DNA of 38,474 nucleotides from contig JAJDDT010000107.1 in assembly GCA_029260165.1 (NCBI GenBank), positions 1-38,474 on the forward strand, given 5' to 3'. This DNA is from Phycisphaerae bacterium. Its GTDB lineage: Bacteria; Planctomycetota; Phycisphaerae; UBA1845. The position numbers and the translations under genes were made by a program. Each line of letters opens with the position of its first letter. The stretch's first letter is position 1. Under the pieces are notes generated by a model. The model had not been told where the DNA came from. It made no database searches and saw only the letters and a list, made by a program, of their open reading frames with translations. Below, piece after piece: positions 7,995-15,163 of this stretch.

Positions 7995-8838
7995 CTGCAC
8001 CACCTCCACCAAATCCACCGCCACCACCAAAAGATCCGCCACCAAACCCGCCGCCGAATCCGCCTCCGAAACCTCCACCACCGCCTCCGCCGAACCCACC
8101 ACCCCAGTGCGAGTGACGACTTCCACTGCTGAGGATGCTGCCTATGAGCAGACCCTGCAACAACCCGCCACCGAGACCGCGTCCGCCCCAGGCGCCGTAG
8201 TGGCGACCTCGCCGACCCATCGAACTGATCACGATCATCAGAATGATAAACGGAGACAGTCCGCAGCCGCAGAGCGCACCGCCGCCGGGGCGACGTCGTC
8301 CCCTCGTTTGCTGAGACCCATATTGTGACGTCGGCACGCCCGACAGTTGGACATTCGCGTCTGCAGCAATCTTATTTGCGATCGCGACGACCAGATCACG
8401 CAGCCCCGGTCCGTATTGCCGCTGCTTGAATCTTGGGAAAACCAATTGGTCGAGTGCTTGTCGGCACCAACCGTCCGGCAACGACCCTTCCAAACCGTAT
8501 CCGGTGTGGATGAATGCATTTCTCGGATCCAGCGTCACGACGATCAGGGCACCGTTGTCCTTGCCGACCCGACCGAGCTTCCACGCCTCCGCATGCCGAA
8601 GACCGAACCCAAACGCGTCCTCGCCATCGGTTGTTTTGACGGTCAGTACTTTTACCTGCACCGTTGTTTTCTGCTCAAGCTCCCGAACCCAACCCTCGAT
8701 CTGCCGCTCGGTGCCGCTGTCGATGATGCCCGCGTCGTCGGCGACGAACGCACGCCTCGCGTTGATCGTCACCTCGCCCATGGCAGCGGTGACAACCAGT
8801 GTCGACAAGAAAAGGATCATCGCGGAATTAAAGCGCAT
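7981..8838 (-). CDS. TPM-domain secreted/membrane protein with Gly-rich tail
   Basis: This is a 285-residue protein of the TPM (TPM_phosphatase, YgcG-like) family. It has a signal peptide (~1-21, MILFLSTLVVTAAMG), then a TPM domain at ~28-165 (VADDAGIIDSGTERQIEGWV, VTLDPRNAFIHTGYGLEG). A membrane segment lies near 195-215 (LSPFIILMIVISSMG). The long tail is almost only Gly, Phe and Ser and ends GGSW. Known TPM proteins are often found beside LemA, as here. ATG 8838 has GGAG 7 bases upstream and overlaps the end of the preceding gene by 11 bases. A longer frame to 8922 would remove the signal peptide from the N-terminus and is rejected. The tail makes GC-rich simple-sequence DNA at ~7981-8110. 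Confidence 0.9.
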   Translation of the reverse strand: MRFNSAMILFLSTLVVTAAMGEVTINARRAFVADDAGIIDSGTERQIEGWVRELEQKTTVQVKVLTVKTTDGEDAFGFGLRHAEAWKLGRVGKDNGALIVVTLDPRNAFIHTGYGLEGSLPDGWCRQALDQLVFPRFKQRQYGPGLRDLVVAIANKIAADANVQLSGVPTSQYGSQQTRGRRRPGGGALCGCGLSPFIILMIVISSMGRRGRHYGAWGGRGLGGGLLQGLLIGSILSSGSRHSHWGGGFGGGGGGGFGGGFGGGFGGGSFGGGGGFGGGGAGGSW

Positions 8839-9553
8839 CGGCGATCTCCGCGAGGGCTTCGACGTCGGCGTACAGGCTTTGAAAAGCGTTCCAGTCGTGC
8901 CTGGCTGATGCCGACATCGCATCTCGAATTCCGCCCAGCTTGCGATCGAATCGTTTCTCCGCGGCGGACACCACCTCGATCGGTGGGTTCGCGTCTTTCT
9001 CGCCCTTTAGCCACAACATGCCGCGGAGTGTGCGAACCAGCCCTTCGCCCGCATCAACCTCGACGGCTTCGAGAACGTTGTCGCGACCTGCGGCTGCCAG
9101 CAATCCCTGCCGCAAACCGATCAGGATGGCCTTCAGGTCTCGCTCGCATTGGAGCCTGACGTGATCATCTGCAAATTCGAGCTTGGTGAACGGATCGTCG
9201 CCGAAGACGGTGACGTGCGTTTGGGAAATGTCGATCAATTCCAGCGGAAATGTGTCTCGTGAAGCGTTGATGTAATCCCGCGTCATGACCAGCGGTGCGG
9301 AAATACGCAGCTTGCCGAGTCGGGCACCGTGGAGCGACAACGCCCGGACCATTTCAAGATCGACGCGGTCCATTTCCAGCACGTTGCGCGCGACGTGCAT
9401 CTTTGGCACGAACCGGCTTGTCGCGGCTGCTCCGAACAGTGTTAGCGATCGAACCGAGTCGCCGCCGATTTTTCGGATCAGTTCGGCATACTCGCCAATC
9501 GGGGTTCGAAGTTCCTCGGCGAGACGATCAAGATGCAGATCGATGTCGGTCAT
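8828..9553 (-). CDS. nucleotidyltransferase-like protein with degenerate active site
   Basis: This 241-residue soluble protein is the first gene of the TPM/LemA operon. It resembles, from memory of the family, a nucleotidyltransferase-like protein found beside LemA/TPM genes. Typical members have a GSA...SD-x-N motif and then a block like PLxxT...DxFPxExxDI...hxVLxGxDPF. The later block is clear here (APLVMTRDYINASRDTFPLE, LIDISQTHVTVFGDDPF, LRQGLL). The catalytic stretch instead reads LFGAAATSRFVPKMHVARNV, with no Ser-Asp pair, so transferase activity is doubtful. ATG 9553 has GGAG 8 bases upstream. A TATACT -10 box (9615-9620, - strand) lies upstream without a good -35. It overlaps the TPM gene by 11 bases. 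The family assignment should be tested by a structure search. Confidence 0.65.
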   Translation of the reverse strand: MTDIDLHLDRLAEELRTPIGEYAELIRKIGGDSVRSLTLFGAAATSRFVPKMHVARNVLEMDRVDLEMVRALSLHGARLGKLRISAPLVMTRDYINASRDTFPLELIDISQTHVTVFGDDPFTKLEFADDHVRLQCERDLKAILIGLRQGLLAAAGRDNVLEAVEVDAGEGLVRTLRGMLWLKGEKDANPPIEVVSAAEKRFDRKLGGIRDAMSASARHDWNAFQSLYADVEALAEIADAL

Positions 9554-9670
9554 GAATGTTCTCCGGGACGGTTTCGCATCGCGACAACGTAACCTCCGCG
9601 CCCGCTGGTCCGCAAGTATACAAAGCCGGAAAGTTTGGAATGGCCTACAGTTATGTACATCTTGCGGGCA

Positions 9671-9699
9671 TTTTCAACAGCCGTTGATCGCGATATGCT
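9671..9699 (+). promoter_or_regulatory. weak candidate selD promoter
   Basis: TTTTCA (9671-9676), a 17-base spacer and TATGCT (9694-9699), each 4 of 6 to consensus. The predicted start falls at about 9706, next to ATG 9707. This would give a leaderless selD mRNA and would explain why no ribosome binding site is visible. Confidence 0.3.
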
Positions 9700-9706
9700 C
9701 TCGTGC

Positions 9707-10756
9707 ATGACCGAATCGCGAAAAACACGGCTGACCAACTACGCCAGCTGCGCCGGGTGAGCGGGTAAGCTCCCGGTGGAGCTTACGACGCAGGTCGTGC
9801 GTCAACTGCAACCAGCCACACATCCCAACGTACTCGTCGGAACGGACCATTTCGACGACGCGGGAGTGTTTCGCATCAACGAAACCCAGGCGATCGTGCA
9901 AACCGTCGATTTTTTCCCGCCATTGGTGGACGATCCGTTCATATTCGGGCAGATCGCGGCGGCGAATAGTTTGTCGGACGTTTATGCGATGGGTGGAACA
10001 CCGATCACGGCGCTCAACATCGTCGGGTATCCGGACAAGGAGCTACCGGGCGAGATTCTGGTCGAGATTCTCAATGGGGGAAGCGAGCGGGCGAGGGCGG
10101 CGGGCGTAGCCATCATCGGTGGGCACAGCGTTCGTGACGGCGAGATCAAGTACGGGATGGCTGTCACGGGGTTGATCGATCCAAATCGGATCATCACCAA
10201 TGGCGGGGCGAAACCGGGTGACAAACTCGTCCTGACCAAACCGATTGGCAGCGGCGTGCTGACGAGCGCTGCCAAGGTGGGCAAAATTTCGGCGGGTGAA
10301 TTGCAACAGGCTATCGACGTGATGATCGAGTTGAATCGCGGTGGGGCAGACGCGATGTTGACCGTGGATGTGCACGCCGCCACCGATGTCACCGGCTTCG
10401 GGTTGTTGGGTCATGCTTTTGAGATGGCGACAGCGTCCGAGGTCACGATTGAGATCAACGCGTCATCGGTTCCACTTTTGGATCGAACGCTGGAATTCGC
10501 GAAACAGAATGTTGTTACGCGCGCCTACAAGGGCACACTCGCGCATCTCGGTGATCAGCTTGATATCAACAACGTGGATGAACATCTCGTCAACGTCCTG
10601 GCTGACGCGCAAACGTCGGGTGGTTTGCTGATCGCCGTCTCAGCCTCTGACGTTGACGCATTGATGGCTGCCTTGAAAACGGCAAAGATCAGCAGCGCTA
10701 CCGTTATCGGCGAGGTGGGCGGGGCAGGATCGAGCGCAATTGTCCTACGGCAATAA
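9707..10756 (+). CDS. selD: selenide, water dikinase SelD, a selenocysteine protein (UGA at 9758-9760)
   Basis: SelD makes selenophosphate from selenide and ATP; selenophosphate is the Se donor for selenocysteine tRNA and selenouridine. Read through an in-frame TGA at 9758-9760, the frame from ATG 9707 gives 349 residues (E. coli SelD has 347). It begins MTESRKTRLTNYASCAG, U18, AGKLP. The TGA sits exactly where the catalytic Cys17 of E. coli SelD lies, and the essential Lys follows three residues later (U18/K21 against C17/K20). Downstream are family blocks QTVDFFPPLVDDPFIFGQIA, ANSLSDVYAMGG, GGHSVRDGEIKYG, DVTGFGLLGHA and ADAQTSGGLL. Selenocysteine in SelD is known in some bacteria and archaea. 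A start at GTG 9776 would lose the catalytic residue. No selA, selB or selC lies in the window. Confidence 0.95.
9758..9760 (+). other. selD: UGA selenocysteine codon of selD
   Basis: In-frame TGA, codon 18 of selD, in the context AGC TGC GCC GGG TGA GCG GGT AAG. The frame is open on both sides with conserved SelD residues, and a SECIS-like hairpin begins four bases later. It should be annotated as Sec, not stop. Confidence 0.93.
9765..9786 (+). promoter_or_regulatory. bacterial SECIS-like stem-loop in selD
   Basis: GTAAGCTCC (9765-9773) pairs perfectly with GGAGCTTAC (9778-9786) around a CGGT loop (9774-9777): nine base pairs starting four bases after the UGA. Bacterial SECIS elements are hairpins just 3' of the UGA, within the coding sequence, with G near the start of the apical loop. 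All three points hold here. The apical loop is 14-17 bases after the UGA. Confidence 0.85.
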
Positions 10757-10813
10757 CAGCATCTGAATGGCATTTCGTTTCTTGTTTGCCCGGCAATGAG
10801 GTGGGCGGACCGC

Positions 10814-11683
10814 CTACAAATCGAGCTGTTTCGCGATGAACGGTTTGTTCTTCGCGAAATCAATGACGCCGCCACCGAGACGATGGTCGTGCGGGAATGC
10901 CAGCCAGGAACCGTGCTCACGCACGCGATCAAAAATGGTTTTCTTTTCCGCAATCGTTTTCAGCGGTTCGTTGTCGTAGGCCATCACCCACGGGACGCGA
11001 AGATGGCTCGCGGTCGGAATCGCGTCACCGGTCCAGATCAATTCGTGGTCACCGTCGAAGAAAACGGGCAACAATTGATACGGCGTGTGGCCACTGCTGA
11101 GCATGAACCGCACACCGGTCCAGGGCGTGGACGGATTGTCGCTTTCGACAAGGTGCAGCCGGCCTGTGGACTCGAGAATGTCAAAATCGCGTGGAATGAA
11201 CGAGGCGTGGTCTTTTTCGGTGGGGTTGTGGGCGTGGTGCCAATGGGCAGCGTGCAACCAGTGCGTCGCGTTGGGAAAAGCAAGCTTCGTTTTTCCTTCC
11301 GGCTCGTCTTCCCACTCGGTCAATCCCCCGTTGTGATCGAAATGCAAATGCGTCACGACGACGTCGGTGACATCAGATCGACGGATTCCCCAATGTTTTT
11401 CCAACGCGTTGTCGATCGCGTCGGGGTTATGCTGAATCGCAAACCGGGCGGCTTGCTTCTCATCCCATTTCGTGCCGTTGCCGGTGTCGACGAGGATGAC
11501 TGTCTTTCGATCCGATGACACAGCCACCAACGTTCGGGTGGCCAGCAGGATGCGGTTCTGGTCGTCAACGTCTTCATGCCCTTTCCAAAGCGCCTTGGGG
11601 ACGACGCCGAACATCGCCCCGCCATCGAGTCGAAACGTGCCGGTGGTCACAGAGACGATGTCGAACAGGCCTACGGTAATCAT
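10814..11683 (-). CDS. metallo-beta-lactamase-fold hydrolase
   Basis: This 289-residue cytoplasmic protein belongs to the metallo-beta-lactamase superfamily. The metal motif HxHxDH is THLHFDHNGG. Further metal ligands are expected at SSGHTPYQ and WTGDAIPT, and a C-terminal His lies in FPHDHRLGG. VILVDTGNGTKWDEKQAARF is the usual strand before the metal site. The layout resembles lactonase or alkyl-hydrolase-type members; the substrate cannot be told from sequence. It starts 23 bases after paaD and is the last gene of the paa cluster, so a role in handling a product or toxic intermediate of that pathway is possible (inference). ATG 11683 has no clear ribosome binding site. It converges on selD with 57 bases between them and no clear terminator. 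Confidence 0.85.
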   Translation of the reverse strand: MITVGLFDIVSVTTGTFRLDGGAMFGVVPKALWKGHEDVDDQNRILLATRTLVAVSSDRKTVILVDTGNGTKWDEKQAARFAIQHNPDAIDNALEKHWGIRRSDVTDVVVTHLHFDHNGGLTEWEDEPEGKTKLAFPNATHWLHAAHWHHAHNPTEKDHASFIPRDFDILESTGRLHLVESDNPSTPWTGVRFMLSSGHTPYQLLPVFFDGDHELIWTGDAIPTASHLRVPWVMAYDNEPLKTIAEKKTIFDRVREHGSWLAFPHDHRLGGGVIDFAKNKPFIAKQLDL

Positions 11684-11706
11684 TATATTTCTATATCCGT
11701 TTTGAA

Positions 11707-12261
11707 TTAACCCACGGGCTTGATGTGTTCAAACGTTTGCAAACAGTCGTTGCAGTAGTGAATGGACCGACAAAGCGCCGAGCCGAAGGGCGATTCCATG
11801 GTGGTGTTTTTGGATGAGCAAAACGGACAAGGCACGTCAACGAGCAGGCCTGCGTCCACCTCGCGGTTGTCCAATCTGCGTGGTGGTGCGAGGCCGAAGG
11901 CTTCGAGCTTGGCAAGACCGGTTTGCGTAATCCGATCGGTGGACCACGGTGGATCAAAAACAATGTTAACGAGAACATTTTTGAAACCGGCTGCGGTCAT
12001 CGCCTCACAAATATTCGATTTCATCAAATCAATAGCAGGACAGGCGGCAAACGTGGGTGTCATGCGAATGACGGTCTTTTCCGGGGTGCTCTCCACACCG
12101 GCGATCATGCCCATCTCCAAAACCGAGACAGCCGGTATCTCCGGATCCTTCACCTGATCGAGAACCTGCCGGATGCGTTCCAAATCGATTGGTTTTGTGC
12201 CGACCTGATCCATGAACTCACCATTTTCGATCGCGAACAAGCTCCCCAGGACGTCTACCAC
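11707..12261 (-). CDS. paaD: phenylacetyl-CoA epoxidase subunit PaaD-like (MIP18 family)
   Basis: PaaD is the MIP18/DUF59-type subunit thought to help metal-cofactor assembly of the phenylacetyl-CoA 1,2-epoxidase. The 184-residue frame shows the N-terminal block QVLDQVKDPEIPAVSVLEMG, the conserved Cys motif TPTFAACPAIDLM, and the PaaD C-terminal zinc-binding region CPFC, SPFGSALCRS, YCNDC. GTG 12261 overlaps the end of paaC by 7 bases and is used here. ATG 12213 is the alternative; it would start at MDQVGTKP, closer to the family's usual N-terminus. It is fourth in the paaABCD order. Confidence 0.9.
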   Translation of the reverse strand: MVDVLGSLFAIENGEFMDQVGTKPIDLERIRQVLDQVKDPEIPAVSVLEMGMIAGVESTPEKTVIRMTPTFAACPAIDLMKSNICEAMTAAGFKNVLVNIVFDPPWSTDRITQTGLAKLEAFGLAPPRRLDNREVDAGLLVDVPCPFCSSKNTTMESPFGSALCRSIHYCNDCLQTFEHIKPVG

Positions 12262-13043
12262 TGAGCCGTCGGCTCGAGACGGTAAACCTGCTGCATTTCA
12301 TCGAGCAACAACTGCAACTCGGGCAGATGCTGACCCCTGCGTCCACCGTGTTTTGGTGTCACATCACCGGGGATGGTCAGTCCCGCATGATCCAGCATCG
12401 AATGCACCTCGTCGCGCCACGTCTCGAAAAGGCCGGATTCGGTCGTACAAAAGCCATGGTCTGCGATGATTTGTTCAAACGGTGTCGGTTCAAAAAGCCC
12501 GAGGGCGTGCCCGTACAACGTATCCACGCTTCTTTGCATTCGCTCGCGACTTTCGTCCGTTGCGTCGCCAAGTCGTGACACCCACATGCGCGAGTGCATC
12601 ATGTGATACTTCTGCTCGCCGCGAACCTTTCGAGCCAACTGTGCGAGTGGTGCGTAGGTCCCATCCGAAAGCGACGCCAACCGATGCGTCTTGTACACGT
12701 CGTAAAAATACTGACGCACCGTACTGAACGCCCAATCGCCACGGTCCAACAATGTCAGCGAGGCACAACGGTAGTCCTGCGCACTGCGCGTGAACGCGAG
12801 CGTGTCCGGATCAGGCTCGCCCAAATCATGCAACAACCGGTAATACGCGACGGCTTGCCCAATCTCGTCCTGCGCCAGGGACGACATGGCGATGTCAGCC
12901 TCAAGGATCGGGGCCAATCCCGTCCACACCGAATTTCGATGGCCCAAAATCAGATCGTCATCCGCAAGGCGATAGATCAGATCGATCAACGCGTCTCGGG
13001 ATTCACCTGATACCGAATCGGGCGATGCGAACGTCTTCTTCAT
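12255..13043 (-). CDS. paaC: phenylacetyl-CoA epoxidase structural subunit PaaC
   Basis: PaaC is the non-catalytic ferritin-like subunit that pairs with PaaA in the epoxidase core. The 262-residue protein matches the family: LIYRLADDDLILGHRNSVWT, GLAPILEADIAMSSLAQDEI, GQAVAYYRLL and VRGEQKYHMMHSRMWV. Family members have lost most metal ligands, which fits the structural role. ATG 13043 overlaps the paaB stop by 4 bases (ATGA), so the two are translationally coupled. Confidence 0.93.
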   Translation of the reverse strand: MKKTFASPDSVSGESRDALIDLIYRLADDDLILGHRNSVWTGLAPILEADIAMSSLAQDEIGQAVAYYRLLHDLGEPDPDTLAFTRSAQDYRCASLTLLDRGDWAFSTVRQYFYDVYKTHRLASLSDGTYAPLAQLARKVRGEQKYHMMHSRMWVSRLGDATDESRERMQRSVDTLYGHALGLFEPTPFEQIIADHGFCTTESGLFETWRDEVHSMLDHAGLTIPGDVTPKHGGRRGQHLPELQLLLDEMQQVYRLEPTAQW

Positions 13044-13375
13044 GATTGCTCACCGGTTTCATTGGCCTCTCGCAACGATTTGGGGCGTTTTGTTGTTTGT
13101 GCGCGAACACGTTTGGTTGTTTGATAACCGTAGGCTTCGCGATAGGTCTTGTCTGTTCCGTGTTCAAAAATATCGACATCGTTGTAGCTGGTGCCGACAA
13201 TTGAATCCGACGGCACCACCCACAAGCTGACGCACGCCTGACGACGACCATATTGCTCCTTGGCCATCACGATCGCACTCTCGGAGTCCGGCGCATGAAT
13301 CGCCCCCACATGAACATGAGGCTCGCCTCGCGTCTGCTGATGAAACACCTCAAACACCCGCCATTGCGTATCCAT
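13040..13375 (-). CDS. paaB: phenylacetyl-CoA epoxidase subunit PaaB
   Basis: This small subunit bridges PaaAC units in the epoxidase. It is 111 residues, the normal size. The family core is present: WRVFEVFHQQTRGEPHVHVG, then AIHAPDSESAIVMAKEQYGR, ending in the WVVPS strand. The C-terminal tail is basic and Thr/Lys-rich. It lies 33 bases after paaA and overlaps paaC by 4 bases. Confidence 0.93.
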   Translation of the reverse strand: MDTQWRVFEVFHQQTRGEPHVHVGAIHAPDSESAIVMAKEQYGRRQACVSLWVVPSDSIVGTSYNDVDIFEHGTDKTYREAYGYQTTKRVRAQTTKRPKSLREANETGEQS

Positions 13376-13408
13376 AAATCGTCACCTCTTCGCTGATGAA
13401 TCGTCGGT

Positions 13409-14398
13409 CTAGTTCACGCTCACCGGCATGCGCTCATCACGGGCAGCCACTTCCAACGCCTCGCGAACCCACGCGCCTTCCACATGGGCCATCTTTCGTG
13501 TTCGCAATCGCAACGCACTGGCAGGACCGTTACCGCGAACAACGCTCAAAAATTCCGCCCAGTCGGGTTCGGTGTAGTGCCAATCGCCCGTGTCCTCGTC
13601 GAGTCGCAGATTCCATTCCTCGGGAATGGTCAATCCCAGTTCGTAAATCTTCGGGACATACTGCCGGAGAAACTCCTGACGCTGCTCGTCGTTGCTCTTC
13701 AGTTTAACCTGCCATTTCATCAGAATCTCGTTGTGTCTGGATTCTTTGTCCGACGGACCATGGAACATCATGATCGGCTTCCACCAGCGATTGAGCGCGT
13801 CCTGCAACATGTCATGCTGCTTTTTTGTTCCGCCGGCGAGCGTGATGCACATGTCATAACCATGCGTGAGATGAAACGCTTCCTCGTAGCAAATACGCTT
13901 GAGCGCCCGACCATACGGACCGTACGACCCCTCCGCCATCATCCGTTGATTAACGATCGCACCCGCGTCGATCAGCCAGGAAATCGTCGCGACATCCGCC
14001 CACGTCTCTGCGTGATAATGAAACACGTTGGAATACTTGGCTTTCCCGCTGATCAACTCTTCGACCATTTCTTCGCGTGATTTCCCAAGCGTCTCAGCTG
14101 CTCGGTATAGCAACTGTGCGTGACCGACCTCGTCCTGCACCTTGGCAATCAGCGCCAGTTTGCGCTTCAGATTCGGAGCATGCGGAATCCATCCACCCTC
14201 GGGCAATGCGCCACATATTTCGCTGTTGGCATGAACGTGGATCAGGCGAATCAATTGCCGGCGGTAGGCATCGGGCATCCAGTCCCCAGCCTCAACCTTG
14301 TCGCCATGCGCGATTCGGGCTTCAAAGGCAGCCAAGCTCTCCTCGTATCCCGGGTCGCCAAGCTTGTCATTTTGTACCACATGATTGCAACGAATCAT
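13409..14398 (-). CDS. paaA: phenylacetyl-CoA epoxidase catalytic subunit PaaA
   Basis: PaaA is the di-iron subunit that epoxidises the ring of phenylacetyl-CoA with O2. The protein is 329 residues. The ferritin-like iron ligands are recognisable: [15 protein letters not shown] and [14 protein letters not shown] in the first helix pair, and [14 protein letters not shown] in the second. The C-terminal family block [20 protein letters not shown] is also present. It starts 15 bases after the TetR gene and begins the run of paa structural genes. No paaE reductase lies in this cluster, so the electron donor must be encoded elsewhere or be different. Confidence 0.95.
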   Translation of the reverse strand: MIRCNHVVQNDKLGDPGYEESLAAFEARIAHGDKVEAGDWMPDAYRRQLIRLIHVHANSEICGALPEGGWIPHAPNLKRKLALIAKVQDEVGHAQLLYRAAETLGKSREEMVEELISGKAKYSNVFHYHAETWADVATISWLIDAGAIVNQRMMAEGSYGPYGRALKRICYEEAFHLTHGYDMCITLAGGTKKQHDMLQDALNRWWKPIMMFHGPSDKESRHNEILMKWQVKLKSNDEQRQEFLRQYVPKIYELGLTIPEEWNLRLDEDTGDWHYTEPDWAEFLSVVRGNGPASALRLRTRKMAHVEGAWVREALEVAARDERMPVSVN

Positions 14399-14412
14399 CA
14401 GAAACCTCGCTA

Positions 14413-15000
14413 TCAGCTCAACCGTCGACGCAAACCGTCGAAAATGTACTCCGCCATCATTTTGCCAAGCTCGTCGCCCGTCAGTTTTCCGTCAGGCTTG
14501 AACCATTGATAAACCCAGTTCAACGACGACAGCACAAACAACGACGCAAACACCTCGTCCGCGGTGGCCAACAATCGCTGCTCCATTCCCTCGCGAATCA
14601 AACCCCGAAACATCTGCTCATATTCATCGCGACGAGCCGCAAACAATGCTCGCCGTTCTGCTGACAAATGTCGCCACTCGGTCGAGTAGACAGCCGCTGC
14701 GTCGAGATCGTTCGTGATAACCCCCACATGCGCGATGATCGCCTGACGCAATCTCGGCATCACCGCCTGATCCTGCGCGAAAATCGGCGACAGCTTTTCA
14801 AAAAACCGGTCAGCCGAGTGATTGACAATGTCCCAGAGCAGGTCGTCCTTGCTGTTCACATGAGCGTAGAGGCTACCGCCCTGAATACCAACAGCCTCGG
14901 CAATGTCGCGAACCGACGTCCCCGCATATCCGCGATCACGAAAAAGCTTGACCGCCACACGGCGAATCTGCTCTTTTCGACTTTCGTCAATCGCCGCCAT
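14413..15000 (-). CDS. TetR-family regulator of the paa cluster (KstR2/PaaR-like)
   Basis: This 195-residue repressor has an N-terminal TetR helix-turn-helix (~10-57: [35 protein letters not shown]). Its ligand domain ends [19 protein letters not shown], similar to the C-terminal part of KstR2 (compare VSVRWYRPGGPLTAQQVG, from memory). Regulators of this group sense acyl-CoA thioesters. ATG 15000 has GAGGAG 9 bases upstream. It is the first gene of the paa operon, 15 bases before paaA. A palindrome matching the KstR2 consensus lies just downstream of its promoter's -10, so autorepression with release by a CoA thioester (perhaps phenylacetyl-CoA) is inferred. Confidence 0.9.
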   Translation of the reverse strand: MAAIDESRKEQIRRVAVKLFRDRGYAGTSVRDIAEAVGIQGGSLYAHVNSKDDLLWDIVNHSADRFFEKLSPIFAQDQAVMPRLRQAIIAHVGVITNDLDAAAVYSTEWRHLSAERRALFAARRDEYEQMFRGLIREGMEQRLLATADEVFASLFVLSSLNWVYQWFKPDGKLTGDELGKMMAEYIFDGLRRRLS

Positions 15001-15026
15001 TTGGTACCACTCCTCACAATAGCCAA

Positions 15027-15046
15027 CCTAACAAGCGCTTGGTATG
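15027..15046. promoter_or_regulatory. KstR2-like TetR operator of the paa operon
   Basis: The sequence CCTAACAAGCGCTTGGTATG is an inverted repeat, 8 of 10 positions symmetric, with a perfect 10-bp centre CAAGCGCTTG. The core AACAAGCGCTTGGT fits the published KstR2 pattern AnCAAGnnCTTGnT at every fixed position. It covers the predicted transcription start of the tetR-paa promoter and lies 27 bases before the tetR start codon. Confidence 0.75.
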
Positions 15047-15049
15047 GTC

Positions 15050-15078
15050 AGTATTGGCCGGAATTCACCTGCTGTCAA
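15050..15078 (-). promoter_or_regulatory. sigma70-type promoter of tetR-paaABCD
   Basis: On the - strand there is a perfect -35 TTGACA (15073-15078), a 17-base spacer and AATACT (15050-15055). The predicted start is about 15043-15044, inside the palindromic operator, which is the geometry expected for repression. Confidence 0.7.
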
Positions 15079-15098
15079 AAAACGTCGTCACTGCCGAC

Positions 15099-15128
15099 TC
15101 GACATTCGCAGCTGCGGGCGGGTAGTAT
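15099..15128 (+). promoter_or_regulatory. candidate lysA promoter
   Basis: TCGACA (15099-15104), an 18-base spacer and TAGTAT (15123-15128), predicted start near 15135 and about 29 bases of leader. It is back to back with the tetR promoter and over 50 bases from the operator, so lysA is probably not under the TetR protein. Confidence 0.4.
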
Positions 15129-15163
15129 TCGCGGCGATCGATAACCACGGAAAATCAGACATC

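Noticed and set aside
7981-8110. Repetitive DNA that might be a CRISPR or minisatellite
   Set aside because: It is simple Gly codon repetition at the end of the TPM gene, with no spacers.
7995-8126. N-terminal extension of LemA to 8126
   Set aside because: It is the out-of-frame reading of the TPM Gly-rich tail; GTG 7994 has GGAGG at ideal spacing.
9776-10756. selD starting at GTG 9776
   Set aside because: It would lack the catalytic residue and the conserved Lys; the frame upstream encodes the exact SelD N-terminus through a UGA.
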